A DNA stretch of 64,000 nt from Bacteroidota bacterium (GTDB lineage: Bacteria; Bacteroidota; JABWAT01): the NCBI GenBank assembly GCA_023151185.1, contig JAKLJL010000001.1:1-64000 (forward strand), read 5' to 3'. Every line of letters begins with the position of its first letter. The stretch's first letter is position 1. This document shows positions 1 to 8,389 of this stretch, one piece after another. Below the pieces are notes generated by a model. It was not told the DNA's origin. It saw only the letters and a program-made list of their open reading frames with translations, and did no database searches. A program made the position numbers and the translations under genes.

Positions 1-936
1 CGGATGACCCTGACCGATGCCAACAATAACGGAATTTTTGATAATTACTCCGTTGAGGTACTGCAGGCAGATGACTACTACCCCTTTGGTATGCGCATAA
101 CCCGCAAACTCACGTCTTCTGAAAATAACTACACCTACAATGGTAAGGAGCATGAAAACGATTTTGGGTTAAATTGGTATCATTACGGAGCAAGATATTA
201 CGATCCCGCCGTGGGCCGGTGGTGGGTTGTAGATCCGGCACGAGAATTCCAGTCTTCTTACTTGTTTTCTGCAAACAGCCCAATCGTCTGGTCTGATCCA
301 GATGGTAAAGAAACGATGAATAATGTTCAATATAATTATGCAATGGGGAATTTAGTGAGAATATTTCAAACCTTGCATATCTCAGACATGTATAATCAAG
401 GATATCAGGCAACTAGTCAAACTGATGGGGGGATTTACTTGAAAACCAATTTTGATATGAGACAGGTTTCCGCTTCGCCATTATATCAACAGTCCAGTTT
501 TTTGGATAATCTAATAGGCGGAGTTATGAGTATTGCAAAAAATTCTAATCAGTCCCCAAATGATATTAAATCGGATGTAACAATAAATCCGGTTAAAATT
601 TATCTTTACAAACAAAATACATTAGATTTCACAATAACTGGGTTTGATTACAAATATGAAAAATCTAACCCAAAACAAACGGAAGTAATTGTAACAATTC
701 TTATTTCCCGGTCCGATGGATCGTCTGGCAAATTAGGGACAATGACAATGAGCAAGGGGTATTTCGAAAAAGTATTTGACATAGAAAATCTAAAAAAGGC
801 AGGAGAACAAGCCAGGGAACAAGGGATGGAGGATGGGAGAAAGGGGCAACCAAATGAAAAAAGTCTTTATCAGTCGTTAACTAACTTCTTTAGCGATCTA
901 AAGAGCCTTTTTGGTGTAGGTAAGGAGAAAATGTAA
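1..936 (+). CDS. RHS repeat-associated core protein, C-terminal part (5' end outside window)
   Basis: The frame is open to the left edge, so this is the end of a larger protein. Residues about 20-100 carry the RHS-core signature: YYPFGM, YNGKEHENDFGLNWY, GARYYDPAVGRW, VDPA, then NSPIVWSDPDG. In RHS/YD-repeat proteins this core closes the shell, and everything after DPDG is a variable tail that is often a toxin released by self-cleavage. Here the tail is about 210 residues and I do not recognise its fold; it ends in a charged helical stretch. The DNA turns strongly AT-rich and CCGG-poor at the core/tail junction, as expected for a swapped tail. It overlaps the next small gene by one base. The RHS core is secure; toxin activity is inferred only from family behaviour. 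Confidence 0.85.
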   Translation, partial: RMTLTDANNNGIFDNYSVEVLQADDYYPFGMRITRKLTSSENNYTYNGKEHENDFGLNWYHYGARYYDPAVGRWWVVDPAREFQSSYLFSANSPIVWSDPDGKETMNNVQYNYAMGNLVRIFQTLHISDMYNQGYQATSQTDGGIYLKTNFDMRQVSASPLYQQSSFLDNLIGGVMSIAKNSNQSPNDIKSDVTINPVKIYLYKQNTLDFTITGFDYKYEKSNPKQTEVIVTILISRSDGSSGKLGTMTMSKGYFEKVFDIENLKKAGEQAREQGMEDGRKGQPNEKSLYQSLTNFFSDLKSLFGVGKEKM

Positions 937-1385
937 TGATAAATGTGGCAAGCTCGTTCTTTTATTTTTATTTAATAATATTTTCTGTATTTACTCTTAT
1001 TTACCTTGTTTTAATTAAAAAAAAATGGTTTACGAAATGGGTAAATAAAATAGCAATACTGTTTATTGTTTTGGCCTCCATTGATATTACCTTTTTTTGT
1101 ATTTCCTATCAAAATGCTACATCGATACTACATAGTGTTTTTAGAGAAAATATCTACCCAAGTGAAAGATTGGTTGGGATTGAACAAACAAAATATACAG
1201 TCGAACAATTTGGAAGAATAGATACATTTGTTGACTATCATGCTAGGTTTTTTATATTCAATAGAGGGGAAACGGAGGATGTAACAGATAATTATAATTG
1301 GTATGAACGATATTATTGTAAATACTTAATTATATTCAAGCAAACAAAAGGTAAATTTCGGGTTATTGAAATACCGCCCCCTTGA
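936..1385 (+). CDS. Small two-TM membrane protein, candidate immunity or partner of the RHS tail
   Basis: A 149-residue protein whose ATG shares its first base with the TAA of the RHS gene, so the two are likely translationally coupled. Residues about 6-27 and 36-58 are strongly hydrophobic and look like two membrane helices. The remaining 90 residues are polar, rich in Tyr, Phe and Arg, and would lie on one side of the membrane. The DNA is as AT-rich as the RHS tail and contains no CCGG, unlike the rest of the window, so tail and partner probably arrived together. I recognise no family. Position directly behind a polymorphic RHS tail is the usual place for an immunity gene, but nothing in the sequence proves that role. 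Confidence 0.6.
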   Translation: MINVASSFFYFYLIIFSVFTLIYLVLIKKKWFTKWVNKIAILFIVLASIDITFFCISYQNATSILHSVFRENIYPSERLVGIEQTKYTVEQFGRIDTFVDYHARFFIFNRGETEDVTDNYNWYERYYCKYLIIFKQTKGKFRVIEIPPP

Positions 1386-1424
1386 CTTAAACTGATTCTG
1401 ACCTATTACATGAGGAGATACTGT

Positions 1425-2111
1425 ATGAAAGTTTTGCAGATTTTGCTTTTTACCGGGTTTGTAGGGCTTTCCGGTTGCGGCAAGCAGATGGTGAAAGTGT
1501 TTAATGACTATCCGGGAAATTCGCCCGCACCGAAAAAGGTGGCCGTCTTGATTAATCCGTCGAAAATTGTCCTTCAGGGAGATATTGCCTCGGATGTCAC
1601 TGATGATCTTCCCATGACCAAGGGGCAGCCGGTTCAGTCAGTTTACCTGGAATTTTTAAAAAAGAAACTGGACGGCGAAATCAGGAAGAATTTTCCCGGT
1701 GCCGTTCCGGAGTTTCTCCCCTATGAAACCCATCAGGACCAGCTTGAATCCGTTAAAGTCCAGTACGGTAAAAACGACCCTGAAATGGACTACCGGGTAC
1801 CTGCATCCCCCGAAAAATTTGGGCAGGTTACCGATGCTCAGTTGGTTCTGATCATCAGCGGAGTTACGCTGAACCGCCGGTATGAAGTCATCAATACCGG
1901 TGTTTCAAAATCGACCAGCAATTTTCTGTCCTGCCAGTATGATTACTCGGTTTGGGACAATACAGCCGGGAAACTGGTGAGCACCGGAAGTCCGCTGATC
2001 GAAATCACTGTCTTTATGGCCATGACAACCAAAACCTGGGAATCCAATATTCAGGAGTTTATGGATTTTGTAGTTAAAAACCCGCCAATGGGTAAAAAAC
2101 AGCAAAAATAA
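1425..2111 (+). CDS. Predicted lipoprotein of unknown function
   Basis: The ATG at 1425 is chosen over an in-frame start at 1410 because GAGGAG sits 7 bases upstream and the protein then begins with a clean lipoprotein signal: MKVLQILLF, a hydrophobic stretch and the lipobox LSGC. The mature protein is about 210 residues, with a KVAVLINPSKI strand near its start and an Ile/Val-rich C-terminal half, suggesting a mixed alpha/beta periplasmic domain anchored by lipid. I recognise no family. Composition returns to the genome norm here, so it is probably not part of the RHS cassette. It ends just before a hairpin terminator and converges on ychF. Confidence 0.7.
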   Translation: MKVLQILLFTGFVGLSGCGKQMVKVFNDYPGNSPAPKKVAVLINPSKIVLQGDIASDVTDDLPMTKGQPVQSVYLEFLKKKLDGEIRKNFPGAVPEFLPYETHQDQLESVKVQYGKNDPEMDYRVPASPEKFGQVTDAQLVLIISGVTLNRRYEVINTGVSKSTSNFLSCQYDYSVWDNTAGKLVSTGSPLIEITVFMAMTTKTWESNIQEFMDFVVKNPPMGKKQQK

Positions 2112-2192
2112 CCGCCCGGAAACCGGCTCCCGGCATCTGAACAGACTTTCAGCCAGACTCCGGCGGGTAAGTGCAGGATGACTTTGACCAAC

Positions 2193-2226
2193 AAAAAACC
2201 CGGTAGTGTTTACCGGGTTTTTTTAT
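2193..2226. terminator. Bidirectional intrinsic terminator
   Basis: A perfect stem of AAAAACCCGGTA and TACCGGGTTTTT around a four-base loop, with an A-run on the left and a T-run on the right. It lies between the convergent lipoprotein and ychF genes and can serve both strands. Confidence 0.85.
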
Positions 2227-2252
2227 CTGCCAAAACGGGGTGTACTCACCGG

Positions 2253-3347
2253 TCAGACGTTGAACCGGAAGTGCATCACATCGCCATCCTGAACCACATA
2301 CTCTTTCCCTTCCACCCGAAGGAGTCCGGCTTCTTTAACGGCACCTTCCGATTTCAGCCGGACGATGTCGTCATATTTCATTACCTCAGCCCGGATGAAG
2401 CCTTTTTCAAAATCGGTATGGATCACCCCGGCAGCCTGTGGGGCCTTATCCCCTTTATGAATTGTCCAGGCCCTGACTTCAATTTTCCCGGCGGTGAAGT
2501 AGGTCATCAGACCCAGCATATCGAATCCGATTGTGATAATCTGATCCAGGCCTGATTTTTCAAGTCCGATTCCGGCCAGAAAATCCTTTCTTTCTTCCGG
2601 GGGAAGTTCGGCAATTTCGGCTTCAATGGCAGCAGAAATAGTTACGATCCGGGCGCCTTCTGCATCAGCAACCGCCTTCACCTGGCTAACGTATGGGTTC
2701 CCCGAGAGGATGTCCTTTTCGGCCACATTGGCCACATAAAGAACCGGTTTATCCGTCAGGAAAAAGCAATCAGCAAAGACTTCCTTCTGTTCGGGTGTTG
2801 CCGGAAACGTTCTAACCGGTTTTCCCTGCCCGAAATGGTCGTTCAGGGCCATCAGCAGGTCGGTATCTTCCTTAGCCTTTTTATCACCGGATTTCAATCC
2901 TCTTGATACCCGCTGGATTTTTTTATCGAGCGTATCCAGATCCTTGAAAATCAGTTCGGTTTCAATAACCTCAATATCCCGTTTCGGATTCACCGAGCCA
3001 TCGACATGGATGACATTGTCATCATCGAAGCACCGGACCACATGCAGAATCGCATCGCATTCGCGGATGTTGGAAAGAAACTGGTTCCCGAGTCCTTCAC
3101 CCTTCGAGGCCCCTTTGACGAGTCCGGCGATATCCACAAACTCGACAGCAGCCGGGATGACTTTATCCGTCCCGACAATTTCCTTCAGAACCCACAGCCG
3201 GTCATCCGGGACGTCTACCACCCCGACGTTGGGTTCGATGGTGCAGAAGGGGAAATTGGCTGCCTGTGCGCCGGCAGCGGTAATGGCGTTGAACAAGGTT
3301 GACTTGCCGACGTTTGGAAGGCCGACAATACCGATTTTAAGACCCAT
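2253..3347 (-). CDS. ychF: YchF/OLA1-family P-loop NTPase
   Basis: A 364-residue protein, the normal length for YchF (about 363). The P-loop GLPNVGKST is at residues 9-17, followed by the typical FPFCTIEPNVG switch region. NVAEKD takes the place of the GTPase NKxD motif, as in YchF, which prefers ATP. The last 85 residues form the TGS domain with the conserved ending EYVVQDGDVMHFRFNV. YchF binds ribosomes and is linked to translation control and oxidative stress. It is the last gene of a minus-strand run behind aguA and the TPM-domain gene, 36 bases after the latter. Start ATG follows MGLKIGIVG, the family's usual N-terminus. Confidence 0.97.
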   Translation of the reverse strand: MGLKIGIVGLPNVGKSTLFNAITAAGAQAANFPFCTIEPNVGVVDVPDDRLWVLKEIVGTDKVIPAAVEFVDIAGLVKGASKGEGLGNQFLSNIRECDAILHVVRCFDDDNVIHVDGSVNPKRDIEVIETELIFKDLDTLDKKIQRVSRGLKSGDKKAKEDTDLLMALNDHFGQGKPVRTFPATPEQKEVFADCFFLTDKPVLYVANVAEKDILSGNPYVSQVKAVADAEGARIVTISAAIEAEIAELPPEERKDFLAGIGLEKSGLDQIITIGFDMLGLMTYFTAGKIEVRAWTIHKGDKAPQAAGVIHTDFEKGFIRAEVMKYDDIVRLKSEGAVKEAGLLRVEGKEYVVQDGDVMHFRFNV

Positions 3348-3383
3348 TTGATTCCTTATTGATTAAAAACTCATTCCGGCAGA

Positions 3384-4034
3384 TCAGTTGCCGATTCTCA
3401 GTTCATTTCCGATTTCATTGGTATCATCATTCTGGATTGCCACTCCGGCAGATTCCAGAATGTCGCCGCATTTTGCAATAGCCGAGATAATTCCGTCTGC
3501 TGCTTTGCCGGTCCGGATTCCAGAAACGACAAGCGCCGCCACCTCATTCCAGGTTTCCGGCTTGACCTTCCGGTTGATTCCGGCATCCCCGATCACCAGA
3601 ACCCGGTGTTCCAGGTTTGAAATAAAGATGAGGATTCCGGTCCGGCTGCGGGTGGCAAAAACCTCTTCGGAAACAAAGGCTTCGGCAGCCCGGGCGGTTA
3701 CCCGGTCATTCATCGTGGCCTTGCCGGCAGCAAACCGGAGAACGGCGGGGATCCGGATGGCGATGAGGGAAAGAATCAGGACCGTTCCGGAAACCGCCAT
3801 CAGCGTTTCGAATATACCGAACGGGAAAAACCAGCCGGAGTATTCCATGATCAGTGCTGTAATCAGATTGCAAACCACCATCAGAATCCCGCAGAATTTC
3901 CAGAACGCATCGGGGTAGCCATCACTCGATTCCACGAAATAGGGGACAATTTCACCGGAAGTTTTTTTCTCGGCGGCAGCAACTGCTTCCTCAATTTTCT
4001 TCAGTTCCTGATCAGTAAACAAGGGTTTCGACAT
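3384..4034 (-). CDS. TPM-domain membrane protein
   Basis: The start at 4034 is preferred over an upstream in-frame start inside aguA because AGGAG lies 8 bases before it and the family's N-terminus (FTDQELKKIEEAVAAAEKKT) begins right there. The 216-residue protein then has SGEIVPYFVESS, the first strand of the TPM fold, two membrane helices (about residues 42-64 and 72-96), and a second TPM half with GILIFISNLEHRVLVIGDAGI and the final helix AADGIISAIAKCGDIL. TPM domains occur in thylakoid TLP18.3 and in bacterial YgcG-like proteins; their biochemical role is uncertain, with acid phosphatase activity reported for the plant protein. It follows aguA by 14 bases. Confidence 0.85.
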   Translation of the reverse strand: MSKPLFTDQELKKIEEAVAAAEKKTSGEIVPYFVESSDGYPDAFWKFCGILMVVCNLITALIMEYSGWFFPFGIFETLMAVSGTVLILSLIAIRIPAVLRFAAGKATMNDRVTARAAEAFVSEEVFATRSRTGILIFISNLEHRVLVIGDAGINRKVKPETWNEVAALVVSGIRTGKAADGIISAIAKCGDILESAGVAIQNDDTNEIGNELRIGN

Positions 4035-4048
4035 GGGTTTTTCTCCTG

Positions 4049-5089
4049 TTATTCCGGTTCCTGCTGGCTCAGACAATGAAAACTTCCCAGTCCCCAGATA
4101 ATGTCGACGGAATCCAGTCCGACCACCGGCCGGTCGCTGAAGACGGAGGATAAAATCTGAAGGGCCCGGTCGTCCTGACGGCACCGGTAAGTCGGGACAA
4201 TGACCGCCGAATTGGCGATGTAAAAATTGGCATAGGAAGCCGGCAGTCTCTGGTCCTCAAAGATAACCGGGTCGGGCATGGGAAGTTCGACAACCGTCAT
4301 CTGTTTCCCGCTTTCGAGCCTCATGCGGTTCAGTTCTTTTAAATTATCCTGCAGAATCGGGTAGTTTTCATCCTGGCGGTTTTCTTCAACGACGGTAACT
4401 ACGGTATCGGCAGAGACAAACCGGGTCAGGTCATCAATATGTCCGTCGGTATCATCGCCCACAATGCCGTCACCCAGCCAGAGAATATGGTCAACGGCGT
4501 AAAATTCCCGGAGAAAAGTTTCAATTTCACCCTGACTGAGGTGCGGATTCCGGTTTTCATTCAGCAGGCAGGCGGTGGTGGTGAGCAGGGTCCCTTTCCC
4601 GTTAAACTCGACAGAGCCGCCTTCCATTACAATTCCGGGTTTGAACACCGGATAGCCAAATTTCCGTCCGATCAATGTCGGGATGATGTCATCCAGATCA
4701 TAGGGTGGATATTTATCCCCCCAGGCATTGTAATCCCAATCCACAATGATTTTCGGTTCAGGAGCTGTTTTGCTGGTGAGAAAGGCCGGACCGTGATCGC
4801 GGCACCAGGCATCGTTGGTCGGGAAAGGATAAAATTCCACCTGGCTGAGATCGGTTCCGTTGGCTTTCAGGTACTGCAGCGCCTGAGCTTCCATTTTTTC
4901 GCCGGAAACATTCACCCGTACTTTTTCACCCGTTGCCAGAAGTTTGATGAAATCGGCATAAACCGGATAAATTGAGTCAATTTTTCCCGGCCAGGAAGCT
5001 TCCTTGTGCGGCCAGGACAACCAGGTTGCCGAATGCCGTTCCCATTCTGCAGGGAACCGGTACCCGAGAGATTTCGGAGATGTATTCAT
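4049..5089 (-). CDS. aguA: Agmatine deiminase
   Basis: A 346-residue member of the peptidylarginine-deiminase fold. Agmatine deiminase converts agmatine to N-carbamoylputrescine and ammonia. Visible family motifs are PAEWERHSATWLSWPH at the N-terminus, NDAWCRDHGP around residue 95, EGGSVEFNGKGTLLTT, GDDTDGHIDD in the middle, and the catalytic cysteine in GSFHCLSQQ only a few residues from the end. With aguB about 600 bases upstream on the same strand it completes the agmatine to putrescine route. The two genes are separated by a broken GxxExxY gene. The start has only a weak ribosome site (GGTGG). Confidence 0.95.
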   Translation of the reverse strand: MNTSPKSLGYRFPAEWERHSATWLSWPHKEASWPGKIDSIYPVYADFIKLLATGEKVRVNVSGEKMEAQALQYLKANGTDLSQVEFYPFPTNDAWCRDHGPAFLTSKTAPEPKIIVDWDYNAWGDKYPPYDLDDIIPTLIGRKFGYPVFKPGIVMEGGSVEFNGKGTLLTTTACLLNENRNPHLSQGEIETFLREFYAVDHILWLGDGIVGDDTDGHIDDLTRFVSADTVVTVVEENRQDENYPILQDNLKELNRMRLESGKQMTVVELPMPDPVIFEDQRLPASYANFYIANSAVIVPTYRCRQDDRALQILSSVFSDRPVVGLDSVDIIWGLGSFHCLSQQEPE

Positions 5090-5653
5090 AACTGTACCAC
5101 CAGGGCGATAAATATTGGGACAATGCTGTAATTTTTAAAGAGACACCAAAGGTGCAAAGGCGCCAAAAATTAGGACAATGCCTAAAATTTGAATAATCTA
5201 AAAAAGAAATCAAGGAACAAAACTTAGTACCGGTATAACAATCCAGCCCATTTACAAACCGTTTAATTCCATTTTTAATCAAGGGAACATTGAAATTGAC
5301 CAGCAATCCCAATTTTTTGTCAGCCAGTTTCAGGTATGAAATCAGTTGTGCATCAAAAACAAGTAAAAGGGTTTCAACCGCCTTTATTTCAATTATAATT
5401 TTATCTTCGACCAGTAAATCCAAATAAACTACTTTTTCAAGATCAACCGATTTGTATTTCAGCGGAACAGGAACCTGCCGGTTAAGTTTATGTCCACGTT
5501 GGTGCAGCTCAAGTTCCAGACACCTTTCGTAAATGGATTCAAGAAGTCCGGGTCCATGTTTTTATGGACTTCAAAGCAGGAATCCACAATGATTCTCGAA
5601 AGGTAGTTTATTTCATCCCTTTCTGCATCTTTCTTTGAATAGTACATGAACAT
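4977..5653 (-). pseudogene. Frameshifted GxxExxY protein (PD-(D/E)XK-like family)
   Basis: The first frame (from 5653) reads KDAERDEINYLSRIIVD, SCFEVHKNM and then DPDFL before running into unrelated residues and a stop. Shifting by one base near 5538-5545 restores FLESIYERCLELELHQRG, VPVPLKYKSVDLEKV and then LDLLVEDKIIIEIKAVE, LISYLKLADKKLGLLVNFN and GIKRFVNGL, which is the whole GxxExxY family pattern. A single missing G in what should be TTCTTGGAATCC explains the break. The family match ends near 5245, but the frame stays open to 4977, overlapping the start of aguA by 113 bases, so the original stop also seems lost. GCAAAGGCGCC-like sequence flanks it on both sides (about 5151-5164 and 5694-5702). 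Confidence 0.85.
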
Positions 5654-5715
5654 CCGATTTATGGTTGGTAATTAACCCTAAATCCAGATTCTTTGCGCCT
5701 CTGTGATCTCCCCGG

Positions 5716-6588
5716 TCAGTCGATGAACCGTTTGGTGATGGGGTCGTAAGAGTCAATCCGGCGATCCCGTAAAAACGGCCAGTGAACCCGGTACGAGTCT
5801 GTTTTGCTCAGATTCAGGGTTTCGACATGGAGTTCTTCCCGGTCATGGCTGGCTTTGAACAGGAGCCGGCCGAACGGATTTGAAATGAAAGATCCGCCCC
5901 AGAACTGCATGGCACCTTCTCTTCCCACCCGGTTAACCGAGACGACATGAAGTCCGTTGGCGACGGCATGACCCCGCTGAATGGTTTGCCAGGCCGTGTA
6001 CTGCTCGTCATTGGTCTCCTGGTCCTGACTTAACGCCCAGCCGATAGCAGTCGGGTAAACCAGAAGTTCGGCCCCCATCAGGGCGGTAATCCGGGCTGCT
6101 TCAGGATACCACTGATCCCAGCAGATCAGGACCCCGATTCTGGCAAAGCGGGTTTCAAAAACCCGGTATCCCAGATCGCCTGGTGTGAAATAAAACTTCT
6201 CATAATAAGCCGGGTCATCCGGAATGTGCATTTTCCTGTATTTTCCCAGATAACTTCCGTCAGCATCCAGAACGGCGGTGGTGTTGTGGTACAGACCTTC
6301 TGCCCGTTTCTCGAACAGGGAAGCGACAATAACAACGCCCAGTTCACCGGCCAGCTTTCCCAAAAGATCGGTAGATGGCCCGGGAATGGCTTCCGCCAGA
6401 GAAAAATTGTCATAGTCTTCAGTATCACAGAAGTACAGAGACCTGAACAGTTCCTGAAGCACCACAATCTGGGCGCCTGCTGCTGCAGCTTCTCTGATTT
6501 TCCGGATGGTTTTTTCCATGTTTTCTTCGGGATTCCCCGAGCAGGAAACCTGAATCAGCCCGACATTGACGAGTTTTTCTTTCGCCAC
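5716..6588 (-). CDS. aguB: N-carbamoylputrescine amidase
   Basis: A 290-residue nitrilase-superfamily enzyme that hydrolyses N-carbamoylputrescine to putrescine, CO2 and ammonia. The catalytic triad is visible: Glu46 (VLQELF), Lys119 (YRKMHIPDD) and Cys156 (LICWDQWYPEAAR). The CWDQWYPEAAR context is specific for the AguB branch. The start is a GTG with GGAAGG 6 bases upstream. A promoter-like TTTG-N18-TATCTTTG lies just upstream. It heads a minus-strand run that continues through the GxxExxY remnant to aguA. Polyamine synthesis from arginine is the likely role; no arginine decarboxylase is in the window. Confidence 0.96.
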   Translation of the reverse strand: MAKEKLVNVGLIQVSCSGNPEENMEKTIRKIREAAAAGAQIVVLQELFRSLYFCDTEDYDNFSLAEAIPGPSTDLLGKLAGELGVVIVASLFEKRAEGLYHNTTAVLDADGSYLGKYRKMHIPDDPAYYEKFYFTPGDLGYRVFETRFARIGVLICWDQWYPEAARITALMGAELLVYPTAIGWALSQDQETNDEQYTAWQTIQRGHAVANGLHVVSVNRVGREGAMQFWGGSFISNPFGRLLFKASHDREELHVETLNLSKTDSYRVHWPFLRDRRIDSYDPITKRFID

Positions 6589-6623
6589 AAAACACCTTCC
6601 TGATGGATGACTGTAAAAACCTG

Positions 6624-6653
6624 CAAAGATACGGAACCAGCAGGGGATTCAAA
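6624..6653 (-). promoter_or_regulatory. Bacteroidota-type promoter of aguB
   Basis: On the minus strand TTTG (6653-6650), an 18-base spacer and TATCTTTG (6631-6624) match the -33 TTTG and -7 TAnnTTTG elements used by the primary sigma factor of Bacteroidota. It is followed by CAGG and lies 35 bases before the GTG of aguB. Confidence 0.6.
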
Positions 6654-6732
6654 AACCGGTGGCTGTTCGGGAAACCCGAAAGGATGACCGGCTTTTAACC
6701 TGGCTTTAATAGAAAGCACTTTTAATTTTTTG

Positions 6733-6740
6733 TACCTTTG
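6733..6740 (+). promoter_or_regulatory. TAnnTTTG element before the 6.7 kb operon
   Basis: TACCTTTG, followed by GGCAGG, sits 21 bases before the ATG at 6762. It matches the Bacteroidota -7 element; no clear -33 TTTG is visible at the usual distance, so the assignment rests on the -7 match and position. Confidence 0.45.
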
Positions 6741-6761
6741 GGCAGGTTTACAGGAGGTCTT

Positions 6762-7226
6762 ATGACTGACATTTTTCTCCGGATCCGGTCCTGGCTGTCG
6801 GGGCTTTCATCCCGGAACCGGGTCAATTCCTATTTTTTGTGTGCCTGGCAGCTTGAGTATGAAAACAAGGCGCTTTTGGCCCGGCTGATGCCGCTTATCC
6901 GCTATCCGTTCCTGGCCGCCGCCGTTCAGGATCTGGCTGACCTCCAGACCACCGACTGCCGGCAGGCCGATCTGGAACTGGCGAGTGCCCAGTTGAATAA
7001 GCCGCCGGTGACAGAACCGGGTGGTCCGGAATACGGCGAAACGGATTACCATCAGAGAACCTGGCTTGTCAACCGGCTGCTCGAAAACTGCAAAACCCTG
7101 TCCTCTCTGTATCTGCATCTTTCCTACTCGGATACGATTGCCCAGCCCGTTCACTTTCAGAGGCTGAAATCTTCCAAAGACCTTCAGATTGACCGGATTC
7201 AGGATCTGGTGTTACGGCTGAACTGA
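6762..7226 (+). CDS. Unknown helical protein heading a nucleotide/thioesterase operon
   Basis: The ATG at 6762 has an ideal AGGAGG seven bases upstream, so the earlier in-frame start is not used. The 154-residue protein has no signal peptide or membrane helix. It appears mostly helical, with a motif-like ENKALLARLMPLIRYP and a later NRLLENCKTLSSLYLHLSYSD. I recognise no domain. The stop is one base before the thioesterase ATG, so it is almost certainly co-translated with that gene and the sfsA-pyrE run behind it. It is cytoplasmic by prediction. Confidence 0.7.
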   Translation: MTDIFLRIRSWLSGLSSRNRVNSYFLCAWQLEYENKALLARLMPLIRYPFLAAAVQDLADLQTTDCRQADLELASAQLNKPPVTEPGGPEYGETDYHQRTWLVNRLLENCKTLSSLYLHLSYSDTIAQPVHFQRLKSSKDLQIDRIQDLVLRLN

Positions 7227-7227
7227 T

Positions 7228-7680
7228 ATGGACGGACTTTTTTTCTATAACCGGGTGGTTCTTCCCGAAGCCATTGATGCGAACGGGCATGTCAATAATC
7301 TGGTCTATCTGAAATGGATGCAGGATCTTGCAACCGGCCATTCTTCTGACCGGGGATGGACGTTTAGCCGGTATCAGGAAACCCGGTGCACCTGGGTCAT
7401 CCGGTCTCATTCAATCGAGTACATCCGACCGTCGTTTGAGGGTGAAATGCTGATCCATGCCACCTGGATTCATGATTTTGGTGTTAACCAGTCGAAAAGA
7501 AAATACCTGTTCCTGAGAGACTCTGACCGGAAGGTTATTGCCCGTGCAGAAACTCTTTGGGTTTTCATTGATCTGAAAACCGGAAAACCTGCATCGATTC
7601 CGCCTGAATTCAAATCCGGTTTTACGCTGATTCCCGCTGATCAGGACGTTTTGCATTTCTTTATTTCCGGGCAGAAATGA
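7228..7680 (+). CDS. Hotdog-fold acyl-CoA thioesterase (YbgC/4HBT type)
   Basis: A 150-residue single hotdog domain. The 4-hydroxybenzoyl-CoA thioesterase active-site block is at residues 14-31: EAIDANGHVNN followed by YLKWMQD, with Asp17 as the expected catalytic residue. Later strands fit the fold: HSIEYIRPSFEGEMLIHAT and RAETLWVFIDLKTGKP. Such enzymes hydrolyse short or medium acyl-CoAs; the substrate cannot be read from the sequence. It lies one base behind the unknown gene and eight before sfsA. Confidence 0.85.
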   Translation: MDGLFFYNRVVLPEAIDANGHVNNLVYLKWMQDLATGHSSDRGWTFSRYQETRCTWVIRSHSIEYIRPSFEGEMLIHATWIHDFGVNQSKRKYLFLRDSDRKVIARAETLWVFIDLKTGKPASIPPEFKSGFTLIPADQDVLHFFISGQK

Positions 7681-7687
7681 GACTGTA

Positions 7688-8389
7688 ATGACCTTCCCGG
7701 CAACGCTGATAACCGGAACCCTGATCCGCAGGTACAAACGGTTTTTTGTGGATGTTCTGCTCGAAACGGGAGAAGAGGTTACGGCACACTGTGTCAATAC
7801 CGGATCCATGAAAACGGTTTTTGAACCCGGCAGAAAAGCTGCCCTGCTGCCGTCTGACAATCCGTCCCGGAAACTGGGATATACGCTGGAACTGATCCAC
7901 ACCGGAAGGTCCTGGTGCGGGGTAAACACGGCACGGCCCAATTTTCTGGTTGAAGAAGCCATCCGGAACGGGCAGATTCCCGGTCTGGCCGGCTATTCAG
8001 GTTTACGCCGGGAAGTGAAGTACGGGCTCAGCAGCCGGATTGATTTGAAACTGGAGGAACCGGGAAAGCCGGATGTGTTCGTTGAAGTCAAGAATACCAC
8101 CTGGTCTGAAGAACCGGGAGTGGCTGCCTTTCCGGATTCTGTCACGGACCGGGGACTGAAACATCTGGAAGAACTTACCGGAATAGTCCGGTTGGGAAAT
8201 AGATCGGTAATGTTTTATCTTGTCAACCGGGAAGACTGTTCCATCTGGCGGCCGGCAGATCATCTGGATCCGGCTTACGGAAAGGGCCTCAGAGAGGCCG
8301 TCCGGGCTGGTGTGGAAGTCATGGCATGGTCCTGCCGGGTCCTGACGACCGGTATTTTTCTTCATCAACCAGCAGAAATCAGATTATGA
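7688..8389 (+). CDS. sfsA: SfsA family protein (sugar fermentation stimulation)
   Basis: A 233-residue full-length SfsA. Family hallmarks seen are LIRRYKRFFVDV at the start, AHCVNTGSM, LGYTLELI, NTARPNFLVEEAI, RREVKYG and the nuclease-like core SRIDL, DVFVEVKNTTW, FPDSVTDRGLKHLEEL. SfsA was found as a regulator of maltose genes in E. coli and has a restriction-endonuclease-like core that binds nucleic acid; its cellular role is not settled. The stop overlaps the pyrE start by four bases (ATGA), so the two genes are translationally coupled. Confidence 0.95.
   Translation: MTFPATLITGTLIRRYKRFFVDVLLETGEEVTAHCVNTGSMKTVFEPGRKAALLPSDNPSRKLGYTLELIHTGRSWCGVNTARPNFLVEEAIRNGQIPGLAGYSGLRREVKYGLSSRIDLKLEEPGKPDVFVEVKNTTWSEEPGVAAFPDSVTDRGLKHLEELTGIVRLGNRSVMFYLVNREDCSIWRPADHLDPAYGKGLREAVRAGVEVMAWSCRVLTTGIFLHQPAEIRL

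Noticed and set aside
2944-3351. A 135-codon open frame opposite ychF
   Set aside because: It mirrors the conserved GTPase on the other strand and has no ribosome site or recognisable domain.
3388-3918. A 176-codon open frame opposite the TPM-domain gene
   Set aside because: It is antisense to a gene with clear family motifs and a good ribosome site; its translation is Arg/Ile/Pro-rich with no domain.
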